Positions 48,483-60,580 of a stretch of DNA of 64,000 nt are shown here, one piece after another. The translations under genes and the position numbers were made by a program. Under the pieces are notes generated by a model. It worked only from the letters and a program-made list of their open reading frames with translations, was not told the origin of the DNA and did not search any database. How positions within the stretch are numbered: position 1 is the stretch's first letter; the number at the start of each line of letters is the position of its first letter. This DNA comes from Hydractinia symbiolongicarpus (lineage: Eukaryota > Cnidaria > Hydrozoa > Anthoathecata > Hydractiniidae). The stretch is from contig NC_079878.1 in assembly GCF_029227915.1 (NCBI RefSeq), forward strand, positions 868,001-932,000, given 5' to 3'.

Positions 48483-49544
48483 CCATGCCGTTACATCGCG
48501 TAGGCATTAAAATAAACTACGCCAGAATTTTCTAAAAAGAATACTACAGTTAGAAATGCATGACTTAATTTTTTTCGCTTGGTGAACTTAATGTGATACG
48601 AACGATTTATTTGACATTGAACTTTTAATCCTTTGGCGAGGTTGAGATGTCAAGCAACAAATGTAAATGCCTCCCATCTGAAAAAGTAGTGCGTTCGAGC
48701 TATAAACTCTGAAAAGAGATTGAAATAGTTGATATTGGAGAAACCAGTCTATGTGTGAGTGTTTACTTCGTTAGGTAAGAAAAACGAAAAAAAATTCGTG
48801 CCTACGAATTGTTTTTTTTTCTACCAGGAGTAGAAACGAAGTTTTCACAGCATATAGCATATAAGAGTAAACACAACTCTGTCTCGTTTTCTCGCATCTA
48901 AACTCAACTATCCGCGCTACGAATCACGGTCTAACGACTGAAATGATCAGGGAAATTATTCGACTGAAAACATTCGCAAATTTTGCGCCAATAGCTTGCC
49001 AGTGTAGTGTGTTTGAGACGTTGTATGATTGCAAGCTGTTATTCTTATCATTGTGAATATTATTTTGTAGTGTGAAACTCGATTCTGGATTTTGAACGCA
49101 TTTCGATTATTCTACTGGACACGATTTTGGAACGGGATTTTGGAATTTAGCTTGCTGGACAAGATTTTACGCATTTTGAATTTTGAATTTAATTTTATAA
49201 TTCTACCCCCTCTGCACATTTAAAAATTTTCAAAGCAAAGTCGTTTTCCCTTATCCTTTGTGTTTTTTATAATTCACATTCTTTTGAACTTGTTAAAATT
49301 CTGTTATTTTTCGTTATACTTTGTTAAGTCTGTTAAAAATAAACGAAAATCCCGTGTCCCGGTCAGCATGCCGCACCCACGTTTCCGACATGCCAAATAT
49401 GCCCACAAAAATACAGGAAATACACTTCCCCGTTGATGTTATTTAGATAGATTTTCTGAATTGAAATTGTGCGGCTAGGGATGATTCAGTCAAAAAAGTG
49501 TAATGTAAACACCCATGAACGACACATGTCGACATGCAATGATT

Positions 49545-49610
49545 CTGTTCACATTATACCGGATAGATTTTTATAACGACATGAAAAATCTATCCTGTAT
49601 AATGTGAACA
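49545..49610. repeat. Hairpin with about 27-bp stem
   Basis: TGTTCACATTATACCGGATAG at the left pairs with CTATCCTGTATAATGTGAACA at the right, loop about a dozen bases, one mismatch. It could be a fold-back repeat or a small-RNA-type precursor. Related text (TATCGGATAGGTTTTCATAACG) occurs near 47868-47890. Confidence 0.6.
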
Positions 49611-49831
49611 TGGTCTCACAACCAAGCTCTAAACACACTTTGTGGTTAATTCCACTTCAACACCTCAGAGCAGGTTTATGAAGCAATAGAATGCAATTTT
49701 AGAGGAAGTAGCGGACATCTCCTATAGCAGACACTTTTTTGATGTCTCCATGGTGTCCACTGTAGAGACTTTTCATTGTACTATATTACACGTTTTATAT
49801 CTTACTATATATATATATATACAGAGACAGG

Positions 49832-49933
49832 TAACTTCGTCCCCAAGGCTCTTTTCTCCTTCTTTCTCTTTGTCTTTCTAAAGTCAGAGATTGTCAGAAA
49901 GAGATAAAAAAGAACCCTGAGGAGGAGGTTGAG
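49832..49933. repeat. Hairpin-family copy
   Basis: TAACTTCGTCCCCAAGGCTC and AACCCTGAGGAGGAGGTTG, with inner CTTTCTCTTTGTCTTTCT / AGAAAGAGAT pairing. Confidence 0.6.
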
Positions 49934-50140
49934 ATACAGCAACATAGAAGTGTTTTATGTGTGCTAGTCGGTAAGATGGCAATTACAAAATTGGAGAAAA
50001 GAAAGCAATACTTTATTATGTTTTCTTTTCGACTACTAAGTCATCGTATGTAATCATCTCAGTCTGCAATAATTTCTTTCTTTTTATAACAAAAGCCACT
50101 GATGATAAGTTTATTGGATTTAGATTTTGTTGTTTTTTCT

Positions 50141-52599
50141 TCAGGAGTAATTCTGGTTAATGTACAAATCTTCTTGATATTTTGAGTAAAATGCGAAACA
50201 CGATGTTAAAAGAATTCCAACGAACGAACACCAGCACATTGTCCATGGATATCTAAAGTACAAAAATATAACGATATAGGAATAAAAGCGTTCTTGTTCA
50301 AGGGTTTTTTGTATGGTCCAGAGGCGCCATCAAGTACGTGACAGCCTTACTGTCAAAAAAGCAAGAACCCCTGGGGTCAAAGTTGGATTAAAAATATAGG
50401 TTTCAATATTTAAAGGATTTTTTAAAATGACTTTTCTGACTGGCGCAATAGTGGTTATTGGAAGGTGACATTTATAGGAGACAAATAAAAGACGCAATTC
50501 TCTATCCACGTCTCATAAAGACCTTACGTAACAAATCCCAGCCGATCCACAGACTACGGCTAAGTTAACGGACTACGGCTAAGTTAACTGTCAAAATAGC
50601 ATACCCTATTATCTCTTCAAAGCCATCTGCTTGTCCTGTTTCTTCGGTCCATCCCATTATTTCCATCCGGAATCCTTCCTCCAAAAAGTCAAATTCAGCC
50701 ATGTAGTTAAAAATCAGCAAAGAACACAAGGTCAGTAATCCTGAAATTGAAAACTACTTTAAGAAAATGACACACTGCTCTTACTATCTCGAATGTTTAT
50801 ACCAAATAAATGCGACGCAAAGGAATTCTACAATTTTCGTGTTTTTTTGAGCAACCTCGTTCCAGGGTTTTTTGCCTTCTTGATATGAAACCCTGAGGAC
50901 GAGGGTGCCCTGGGGACAAGATTGGTTTTTAGGGGTAAAATTTATTTACCTGCGAGAAGACATGAACATGATGTAAAAACCCAGGGTTTGCTTTGGTCAT
51001 TTCTTTTTCTGTATAATTCCATGCATAAATATACCAGAGTAAAGAAATTAACGGCAGCCGATGTTATCAGGAGATACTTCCAGCAATGAAACCAAGCTAG
51101 TGAAAATTAAACAGATGAAAGATAGTATATTAACCTTTGACATTATGCATGATATTTTTTATGCGTCGAGGAAAATTCGTCCAAGCTCGTTCCCAGCACT
51201 TTCCGGTAGAACTATCGGAAAGTCCAGTGCCGTTAAGAAACAGATAGACCTAGAGACAAGGTTGCGTTTTCGTAGAGGGTGTCCTTGCTATAGTGCAAAA
51301 TTTATTTTGAGAGTTACAGCCGAATTACTGTTTGTTTGTTTTTTAAAGTTCTGCTTTGTATAGAGACTTAATCATAAAAAGTTTGTTAAAAAATTAACAA
51401 AAAATTCTCCGCCCTGATATCAAAGACGCTAGCCATAAAAAGAGAAAAAAGAACGACTGGAAACGAAATTGTGTAAAATCTTGCAGCTTGCTCTATATAT
51501 CGTTTCCAAACCTCTTATTATTAATAACTTAATAAAAATCAGAATGCTTGGGAATTAATTCTTACGCTCAACTTCATTTTCTTTGTAAAAATCATCATAG
51601 CATCTAAAATCATCAACTTGGTTATCCTCCTCAAATCGGCAAATTGTCCACAACCCGATCTCCATGGAGTATTCACCAAATTTCTCAATCTTCCACGGAC
51701 GATAAACTATTGCGATTGTGAGTGTGACCATACATAAAAACAACGACATCGTCGTGGCCACTCTTGCAATAACAAGGAAAACGAGATTCGAAGGATGCTG
51801 CGATTGAAATAAAAGTCATATCAGAAAAAACACAACAGTTACTATTCTCATTTTAAATAAATCTTCTTATTTTAGTTATTTTTCATTGCAATTTTTATTT
51901 AAAGAAAATTCTTTAGTTCGTAGAAAAACTCACAAAATTCGCAAGCGGCGTCCAGCATTGGCATACCGTGCTTAGCATGGTTACCATTCTCGACCCCAGA
52001 GCTCTTTGTGATAAACTCGAAAGTAGGTTGTAATCTTAAAGAGCTCTGGGGATGCGAATGTATGACTGCATTACTGTATAGAAGCCGTTGACACGTGAAA
52101 AAATCCACAAAAAATGGTTTCGTCACTAATTGCAGCTATAATCTTTAAGCCGCGCGTCGATATTTCGCCTGTTAGCATGGAGCTATTCTGTGGAAGGAGG
52201 GGTATCTAAAATACGCTGCGTTGCAAATATTTTGCGCAGAGAAAAACTATTACTCTAAATTAGGCGCGTGGAAAAAACCTACGGTTTCGGTCGTTGTACA
52301 TATTCTGGTCCTCAAATTTTCGCCTGTCGTACATATGTATCCTGGGTAACGCTATTTCGTGTAACCTTAGAATAGGGTGGCGATTGGGCTATGCTAAACA
52401 AAATACGGGTATTTATATAGAAGACGCGCACAAAATGTGTCTGAGTTCGAACGACTCCCATTTTTTTGTGAAATGTAACGTATGTTAAAGAAAAAAAATC
52501 ATTACAAAAATATACATATCTATCTGTAAAAATTGCATATCAATTATTAACCTGGGCTGGTTTAACAAGACATCTCCGAATACTTTGTTTTCCAGTCAT
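50141..52599 (-). CDS. Claudin/PMP22-like tetraspan membrane protein A
   Basis: Four-transmembrane protein, probably at the plasma membrane; exact function unknown. Exons in transcript order: 52599-52552, 51797-51566, 51096-50950, 50740-50605, 50252-50141, giving 224 codons plus TGA in consistent phase. The first membrane segment (VATTMSLFLCMVTLTIAIVY) is followed by an extracellular loop with W..GLWTIC and a second Cys about twelve residues later. This is the W-GLW-C-C signature of the claudin/PMP22/EMP superfamily. Membrane segments two to four lie in YLLITSAAVNFFTLVYLC, FTSCSCLLAG/LLTLCSLLIF and CSFVGILLTSCFAFY. It is divergent from, and paralogous to, the gene at 55638-58283: they share YxCxELxR, KPW and FRMxxMxWT motifs. 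The family name rests on motif and topology, not on overall similarity, so subfamily is left open. The ATG sits just inside a short 16-codon first exon. Confidence 0.82.
50289..50386. repeat. Hairpin-family copy
   Basis: GTTCTTGTTCAAGGGTTTTTTG with CCCCTGGGGTCAAAGTTGG, in the last intron of gene A. The left arm is diverged. Confidence 0.5.
50551..50588. repeat. 19-bp tandem duplication
   Basis: GACTACGGCTAAGTTAAC occurs twice head to tail, just past the donor of gene A exon 50740-50605. Confidence 0.75.
50851..50925. repeat. Hairpin-family copy
   Basis: GCAACCTCGTTCCAGGG and GCCCTGGGGACAAGATTGG, loop with CCTTCTTGATATGAAACC, in gene A intron 50741-50949. Confidence 0.7.
51181..51266. repeat. 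Hairpin-family copy
   Basis: CCAAGCTCGTTCCCAGCAC and TAGAGACAAGGTTG, with inner CTTTCCG / CGGAAAG pairing, in gene A intron 51097-51565. Confidence 0.6.
51983..52060. repeat. Hairpin-family copy
   Basis: CATTCTCGACCCCAGAGCTC and GAGCTCTGGGGATGCGAATG are near-perfect arms around a loop of about 38 bases, in gene A intron 51798-52551. Confidence 0.7.
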
Positions 52600-55500
52600 T
52601 GCTATTCCATTCACTCTGAAAGCAAATAAAAACAATAGCAACCCTAAAAAGACCTGATGTGTCTGGAATTTGACACCAAATTGTTGTTTAGAAAACATAC
52701 AACAAGCGAGACAAAATAATCAAGGCAATTTTAAACACCTTTTTTTAAGCACCTCTTGATTTAAATGTCTATCAAGTCTGGTTAAGCTGGACATGCTTTT
52801 TACGAACATCAATCATAAAGTTGGAAAATGAGTTGGTTACTTTTTACCAACTAACAGAATTTTTGTCCGTTAAATTAACAAATGAAACTGATAAAAGATT
52901 GCACTTATTAGTTTGAAGATTTTGCTACCTTTTTCTAATTTTATGCATCATATAGATGAAGAAAATTTTTGCCCATTTAATTGTACTAGAATTAAATAAA
53001 GGGTCTTGATAAACCAGCTAATTAACAATATTGCGTAGTACACTGACAAATGAGGGCTAGAAATAAATTTGTACCTGCTATTATAATGTTGTCCTTTGAA
53101 ATGTGTCTAGTTATAATCCCTGCAGTCTGTCTTTGCCTGTAACAAATTTAGACTGATGTCTATTCCAAATACATTTAGCCCCTATTTATAAATAATAATA
53201 TATAAGCTTTTAGAGATGTAATTAATTAAAGTCATGTGTGTAGACGCTTTGCGCCTCATTTAGAAGAAACCACAAAAAAACAAAGCTCGTTGAATGGTTG
53301 CTAATAAAGTTTATTATTATTTATCATGACACATTTTACCAACTTAGATTCCAGTTCATGTTGTATCTTTTTGTATATCTCACAGCAAGACGAGCATATT
53401 AGAGACACAAAATCCTGGGGACAAGGGGTTAACATTGCATAAAATTTCTTTAGATTGTTAGTGTACAAATTATCTCGTAACCTTGTGCCCTTTCAAACAA
53501 AGTATTAAATTTGAATACCAGGTCAAAGATTTCCATTATTTTTGATCTGGTATTCAAAGCTATGTCATACAACGCAGTGACTTTTCAGACGTTCCTTAAA
53601 ACTTGCATTACATAACTACGAACCGTCGAGGTTAAAAATAATGGGTATTTTAACTAAATTAAAAATAAGAAATGCACAATTAATTAATAATCGCATGGTT
53701 TTATTTGTACAATTAATAAAAAATGATATTAGTAATGCCTAAAAAAAACTAAATAATCCTCGATCTACGGCCATGGATGGGTTTAGGTTTTTTAACAAGA
53801 AAGTCTGTCGGCTAAGAAGCTGCGACAAAACTACGCTACAACCATCTTTCAAGAAAAGGCAAAATATTGAATCACAGCGTTAACAATAAAGGTCAAAGAT
53901 AAGCTGAATCGCAACCTCATTCCCAGCGCTTGTTGTCTCTTTTCTATCCCCGATGTCAGAAAAAATACAAGATACCCTGGGGACGAGGTTGGCTGAATCG
54001 TGGTTTTGATAGTCATGATAGTCAAGGCTTTTTCAGGTAGTGATGGAGAGCATAACTTCGCATCAAAAACAACATTTTTAATTAGACATGTGCTTAAAAC
54101 AAAAACGTAAACAAACTCTCTAATTATTCTCGACTGTTTATGGAGAAATGCAATTGGTTTAGGCATTCTTAATGTTTTCAGAAAAAAAAACTCCCATTGT
54201 TCATTCAATTCATACACTAGGTATGAAAAAAATTTAAGATGGCGATTTTAAAAAAAAAAGTCATCTGGACCTAAGTCTGGACTTGTGCTTGCATCTCCAT
54301 CTGTTTCTGCGTCTGCGTCTGCTTTATAGGTGTGATGAAGGCATTAGTTTTGAACGATGTTGAGTGAGAAACTATGTTTATAAAAAAAATAAAAACCAAA
54401 AAAGCATTGAGATTAACAACAAAAATAACACTGAAAATTAGTAATGAAATCGTGACGCAAAAAATGTGATATGACGTTGAGTACTAAAAACATGGCGTCA
54501 CTAAATTCCATCCTCTGTAATTTACAGAAAAAACAATCCCAAATTATTTTGACTGTGTTTCATGCTTGAAATATTTAAAGCTGGGCTACTTGCAAATCGG
54601 CTTTGCTCAAACGTAGCAAAGTGAGAGTATGAGTACACTCGCGCCTTCTTTTTGCTTCAGCCATTTTTGTAAATATTTTAAGAAATTTAAACCTGTAACG
54701 TTTATATAACGGCGAAATATATGTATATATCTATCTAATCTGAAACAGAATAGAAAGAAACAAAAACACCATAGCAGAGATTGAGGTGAGATCACCAGAA
54801 CATATGACCCTGATGTGACAATTAGCGTCCCTTAGTTTTTTATACAGAAATTTAACGTGAGGTATCTTGAGAAATGATTAGAACAATCTGTAAAAATATA
54901 ACCCATTTAGTGTTTGGTTTTTTTATTATCCTTGTCGCTGCTGATGATGAAGATGGCAATTTGGACCAGCTTTGATCTCTACTATATCATTGGTTCGGTT
55001 TCTTCTGAGTATCAAGATCGCAAACACGTTAGGCGTATCAAGGTAACAGCTTTTATTTATTAAATGCAGGGTACTGTATGCGCTAAAGTCAGGGTAGTGT
55101 ATTGTGTGCGCTGTCGTTTACTGGTAAACTTATAAAGTTGCATTCAGTAGCATGTGTCCTGTAATTCTAAGAGGTACGTAATAAACTCCTAATTCGACTT
55201 TAGTGACCTAAACGGACTTTGAACCGGGCAGTATAAAATTATGGGCACCGTCATTTAACTTATTTTTGTTCGTCAATGAATAGAGGGTCGGTTGTACGTC
55301 CAATATAGATAATTTAGCGATTCGTAACCTAAATAGTTTTTAGGTTTATCTCAAAGAGGTTTGAAGTGTAGAATGCCACTTCAATGAAGCCTATAAATAT
55401 TTTTAAAGATCTCACCCAGCATATACCCCTTACTATCACATGATAAAAGATTTCCCGTAAATAACATTTTTAATGCCAATATTTTGACAGGAGGTAGGAC

Positions 55501-55637
55501 TGATAGGAGACGAGTTGTTACATAAACAAGCAGAACAAACCAGCTAATAGAAAAGAACTTAAGAGGGTGATTGTCTCAACATTTTGACATGTTAAATTTA
55601 TTTGTGTAATGAGAGAAACTGCTAAAAATAGCAGTTT
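52600..55637. other. Divergent spacer between the two tetraspan genes
   Basis: About 3 kb between divergent paralogues, containing both 5' regions. One hairpin-family copy (53911-53992), a half copy near 53405-53427 and a CTGCGT-type short repeat near 54300. No other gene seen. Confidence 0.6.
53911..53992. repeat. Hairpin-family copy
   Basis: GCAACCTCATTCCCAGCGC and ACCCTGGGGACGAGGTTGG. Confidence 0.7.
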
Positions 55638-58283
55638 ATGGGTGTTGATGAAACCAATGTGTCAGATCCAACTAAATCGACTCTAGAAATAACAGAACTA
55701 GCCAAAATTAGATTAAATTATAACTTTGGTAATAAACATCGAGAAAACTACAAATATCAAATGGCGGGAAAATATAAAGATTATTCCTTTCGTTCCCGCG
55801 ATATGAAGAATCAAAAGATTTTAAAGTTAGTTATTATGAGAGTGGTCACACTTCTTATGATTTTATTCTCTTGTGTTAGCTTAGCATGTGCTATTATTTT
55901 GCGACCATGGAAATCAGAGTCAATTAAAAGATCGCCGTGGACGTTGGAGATAGGACCATGGAATATTTGCAGGCATATGTTTTTTAGAGAAACCTGCTTT
56001 TCGTCACAGTATGAGAAAAGTGCTAAAACGGAAAGTAAGTCGATTTATTCCTTAATTATTGTATTGAATCGATCTACGATCCGCAAAAAAAGAAACAGAG
56101 GATGAATTAAAAAAAGATTACTAACCACGGAAAAAAAGTTATATCCGAATATATTATTATTTTATTGATTTTTTGATCTGGCATCTTACTACCCAAAATG
56201 TCATGTACGTGAAATGAATATGATGTGTAAAAAGGAGCGTTTTTGCGAATTATTTACGGTTTCAGAAAGAAAACAAAATTGTTTTTCAAACTGAAATTTT
56301 TTTTCAGTACTGAAAACATTTTTTTCACTTGAAGTTTGGTTTCAAATATGGCGATATGGAATGGTTGTTGCTATGGCGATGCTTCTTATGACCTTCATAT
56401 ACATTTGTGTTGAGCTGATGCGGCTGTCAAACAAAACGAAAAAACCATGGCTGATTGCAAGTCTAGCTTGTTTTGTCTCAGGTACATTTTTTCTTAAAAT
56501 TATCATAATAACTACCAACTTCGATCCCTGGACCTGCAGCCTTTCTTGATATAAGGGTTTCACTTTGATATACAAAAAAACGCTACAGACGCTGATGACA
56601 AGATTGGATAGCTACATAAAAAAGTTAATTCGGGTAATAAGTGGCACCATACTAGTTCTTAATGATCAATTATGTTTTCTTGTTTTTGTTTATTTTAGCT
56701 CTTATAAATCTAGCATGCTTGAGTTTATTTTACGGTTACCGAAAATTCGAATTTATTGATCCTTTTCGAATGCAGGTAATGAGCTGGACAAGCGTGGTCA
56801 GATTAGAAGACCACTGGATTGAAACGTACAGGTAAAATATCAATTTCTGGAGTAAGCAAAAGCGTTACTCAAAGAAATATTGTACGTGTAACACTACCCT
56901 TCACATGGGTACATTTATACTGGCATATTAGTTAATGTGATCTACTGCCATTTCTTTTTTAAATCCTGATTGATGAGTTTAAAACCTTTGCCTTAGACCC
57001 TGGGCTAGGATAAGAATTCGTTCCTGCTTTAGCCACACTTTAGCAATTTTTACATCCTCGTTCATTACGGAGTTTCATACCACGGAGGTCTGGGCACTGG
57101 AGAAACGCTTGTAGGGACAAATTTTTAGCTTGTTTATGTTGCACTCGATTGCCCCTATTGGTTTCCCGATCAGTTGCTCATAAAAGGCATAAATTGCTAA
57201 TTTTAGTATATATTTTTTCTCATGTTTATACTTTTCTACAACATTTAACTTATCTAAAACATGCAATTGTTCTGCTTGTCATCCCTTTGCTATAACAACA
57301 CAAAATTCAAATGGAGAACTCTGAAGTGTACGTTGGAAATCGTTTAACCACAAATTTCAAATTGCAAAACAAGAGACTTTTCTCTAAACAAGAAACTTAA
57401 GATGTTATAACATTGACACGATGGCAATTTTTACATATTTAGATAAAGTGTCAGTTAAAAAAAGGGACCTTGATTTAACGCCCTGTTATGACGGCATAAA
57501 TTTTTAAAAAACGCCCCTCAAGTTCTCAGTGAGGTACTTATTTGAGAATTATACTAAGTGGTCGAAATGTAGTAGACAATTCTCCCAAAGTGAACATAAA
57601 TCATTTCAAAGTTAACGAATCAAATAAATTCATTTTTACAGTCGATGCAAGCGCCCAGACTTTTATTCATATAAATACGATAATCCAAAAGAGTCTAATA
57701 GAGAACAATAATATTAAAAAATGTGGCCGTAAAATGATGCAGCTGCAGTTCAGAGTATCCTTTCAAACAAAAAGAAACAAACCCTTATCATAACCTCTGG
57801 TATAAAGTTGACAGTATAATCATGCAGGTTACAACCTCGCTACCAGAGGCTTTTTGTATTGTATTTTAGAAACACGTGACTGTGGTTTAAAGTAGTAATT
57901 CGTTACTAATACTCTCAGATATAAATAGAATGGAGGGCAAGATGACAAACACGAAATAAGAAATTGTTTATCATTTCATTGACGTCATTGTTTACCGCGT
58001 TCGTATACAGGAGTCGAATTTCCACATCACACAGCCGCCATAGTATTAAGAAAAATGTTCAAAATATTAAATTGAAAGTTAATAGTTAACTCTGTACAAC
58101 TTCTCTTAAAAAACGGCAAAAGTTTTAAATTTCCAAACTTTATGATTGAAATAAAGTATATGTCTTTTTTTTAGCATACCACTGAGGATGTGTTGGTGCT
58201 CTGAAGTATCTATGCTCGTCACAACTGTACTATGTGCAATAACATGTGTGGTGGAGAACAGCTATATCGTAAATTGCAAATAA
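55638..58283 (+). CDS. Claudin/PMP22-like tetraspan membrane protein B
   Basis: Paralogue of the minus-strand gene 50141-52599. Exons 55638-56034, 56335-56481, 56699-56831, 58175-58283 splice in phase to 261 codons plus TAA. The long first exon gives a basic cytoplasmic N-terminus of about 70 residues absent from protein A, then TM1 (VTLLMILFSCVSLACAIIL) and a loop with RPW, GPWNIC and a second Cys eight residues on. This is the claudin/PMP22-type pattern with Pro replacing Leu in GLW. TM2 is MAMLLMTFIYICVE, TM3 spans the 56481/56699 junction, and TM4 is VSMLVTTVLCAITCVV. Exon two is 147 bases, exactly as in the paralogue, with identical phases at both ends. The acceptor at 56335 (CTTGAAG) is not pyrimidine-rich, but it is the one that restores homology and frame. 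Ligands and complex partners are unknown. Confidence 0.82.
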
Positions 58284-58443
58284 GAGAGACAAGGGGAAGG
58301 AGATAAAACTTACACTAAACAAATTTGACGATACCAGATGGGGACCTTTAGTGTTGAGCATAGAAGACAGTTTTTGGACCTTTTTATACTACCTTTTTAT
58401 ATAAACAATTAAAATTATGCTCCAGTGCTCAAAAGTACTTGGT

Positions 58444-58540
58444 TCAATCTCGTTCCCAGAACTGCTTTCTCGCTTTCCGGATATGCGCTTGCCGATCACA
58501 CATACTAGAAAGCGAAGTAAAACCATGGGAACAAGGTTGG
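58444..58540. repeat. Hairpin-family copy
   Basis: TCAATCTCGTTCCCAGAAC and CCATGGGAACAAGGTTGG, with inner CTTTCTCGCTTTC / GAAAGCGAAG pairing. Confidence 0.65.
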
Positions 58541-58766
58541 TGCTTAATCATGTGACTGTGTTCAGATTCCACGCGCACCTCCCTTTTGAGAATTATTTGC
58601 CAGTATTTTAATTTCTTTTGTGTAAGGATTTCTCTTTTTTGATGGAGTGTAATTTTCGTATGTATATATTTGTCAATAGATCTGTTTTTTGTTACCAAAG
58701 CTTTCGATTGTTTCCATGGTTTGGTGAGCTACAAAGTTGATTTTTAGTCCTGTTGTTGCATAACAC

Positions 58767-58836
58767 ACACCCTCGTCGCCAGGGTTTTTTAGCCTTTTTG
58801 GTATAAGGGCAAAAACCCTCTGTGGACGAAGGTGGC
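58767..58836. repeat. Hairpin-family copy
   Basis: ACCCTCGTCGCCAGGGTTTTT and AAAAACCCTCTGTGGACGAAGG. Confidence 0.65.
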
Positions 58837-59008
58837 GTAACACATAGTTTATTAATCTCTTCACTAAATTACAAGATATAGCCACTTCAGTGTTGAAAAC
58901 ACTGTATCAATATGTGCACTGTGTTGTGAAGGTACACATTAGGTTAACACCGGCATTGCCTGCCCAATTTGTCTACCCAAGTTGCTATTACGCAGATAAA
59001 GCATTCTT

Positions 59009-59088
59009 CAACCTCAATTTAAGGGCCTGTAGCGTACGCGTTTTATCCTCATATCAAAAAACGCTACATGCCCTGGAATCGAGGTTGA
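59009..59088. repeat. Hairpin-family copy
   Basis: CAACCTCAATTTAAGGGCC and GCCCTGGAATCGAGGTTG, with inner TGTAGCG / CGCTACA pairing. Confidence 0.7.
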
Positions 59089-60580
59089 GCATTCTTTTAC
59101 TATTTAAAGAGAAAATCTTAACACGTTATTTCACACTTTCTTCAAAGCGTTAAATGAACTTCAAGCGCTAACAGTTGTACATCACTAAAAATTTCGTGCC
59201 TTTACTTAAGCTGGTAACCCTAAGAACTTCGACGAATAATGTTTGATATGACATTTCGTTGAGTATCTCACAATCAAATTTCAACGTTCCAAAGTGAATT
59301 TGAGGAGCAGTAAAATTTTCTTTTTCCAATATTTCTTTACAAATGCTCGTATAAGGTAGTTTTCTCCATTCGATGGCGTGTTTAAAAAAATAGCGATTCT
59401 TGAATGATTTATCTTGCATAAATTATGTGTTAAGTTGATTGTCACATGAACGACTTAGTTTCCAGGCTGATGCAGTACATACGTTAAAGCGTATGTAAGA
59501 TGTTAGTTTCTATCACAATACTTTTATCCTCGATTAATGAACGGTCACCTCGATAAGCCACCCACCTCGATTAAGTGCCCATCTTGATTTAGCCGCCTAG
59601 ATCGAATTATTTTCATGTCAGTTTCTCGATTTTTTGCGACGGGTGTTAGTCTTCGGAAAGAGTAGAAATAAAAAATAAAGTTTGTTCTAGCTTCCATTTT
59701 TTCAGTTTTTATTCGTTTGTTGTTTGAATTACCATAGCTGCTAGATAATTGCCTGTTTTTAAAAATCATACATGGACACATCAGATCTATGTCAATAAGC
59801 GTAGCCGCCGATGTAAGGCAAAAAACCATTAGAACATACAAGGTTGCGATAGAAGAATCTTTTTGGCAAAACACGTGGTTGTCGAATATTTAATGAAGAC
59901 TTAAAAGTAAAAGATACTTGTATATTATTCAAAAATAAGTATGAGAAAAGTTATGTTATTTTTAAAAAAAATTAGGGCAGCACCCGGCCGTGAATACTGC
60001 AAATCATAAATTGGGCCCTGGGTCTTTTTATTACTTTTTTGCTACGGGGTAAAGTGAGACCTAGTCCTTTTTTCGTTACGAAAGTGAAAGAGTGTTTGTA
60101 AAAAACGTAAAACCTTAACTAGGCCAATATTGATTTTTCTGGACACTGATTGGAAGATAAAATATGGTTTTCAGAAAGGTGAGTTTTTATTGTGGATATA
60201 AAGATATAAAATACTAAGTGATAGGCAACACGTGTGCATGTGCCAAACAGGTTTATTACAATTTTTTCTTCCTATGTTTTACAAAGTATTTAATGTGTGT
60301 CTCTCTGGAAGCACAGTCAAAGGCTTATACTTATGTTGTCTTCTTTGAGATACTAATGTTGAGTTTCTAAATCACCATTTTCCCTCAAAACTTCAAAGAA
60401 AAAAGGATTCCCCGATAATGTTCACGTGAGCAACAATACAATCAAAAAAGCACTGAAAAATCAGTTTGCTATCCTGCGTAATTTTTCCCACCTTTATTAT
60501 TTCTGATCGTTTTTCTGCATTTGAGTTGCTCATTTGACCTTTTTATCCAACTTACTTTTTGATTTATTTGACAATTCATA

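Larger units (their letters stand above)
46673..50140. other. Gene-poor spacer with hairpins
   Basis: About 3.5 kb. It holds a hairpin-family copy at 48430-48482 beside GCGGGATGCGGGA-like short repeats (48325-48380), a long hairpin at 49545-49610, a short TA run near 49806 and another family copy at 49832-49933. No gene is recognised. Confidence 0.6.
58284..60580. other. Spacer with three hairpin-family copies, no firm gene
   Basis: Family copies at 58444-58540, 58767-58836 and 59009-59088. Minus-strand frames 59874-59545 (109 codons, with a hydrophobic LYVLMVFCLTSAATL stretch) and 59419-59168 (83 codons) are open but match nothing I know. I could not join them with convincing splice sites. 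The sequence 59530-59600 has repeated CTCGATTAA-like text. Confidence 0.5.

Noticed and set aside
53849-54217. 122-codon minus-strand frame
   Set aside because: Runs through a hairpin-family repeat and has no family resemblance.
57831-57866. Another hairpin-family copy
   Set aside because: Only the left arm (ACAACCTCGCTACCAGAGGC) is present; no matching right arm within 200 bases.
59168-59874. Two minus-strand frames as a secreted-protein gene
   Set aside because: A hydrophobic start is present but no convincing splice pair joins them, and a proper ATG lies only inside the hydrophobic stretch.
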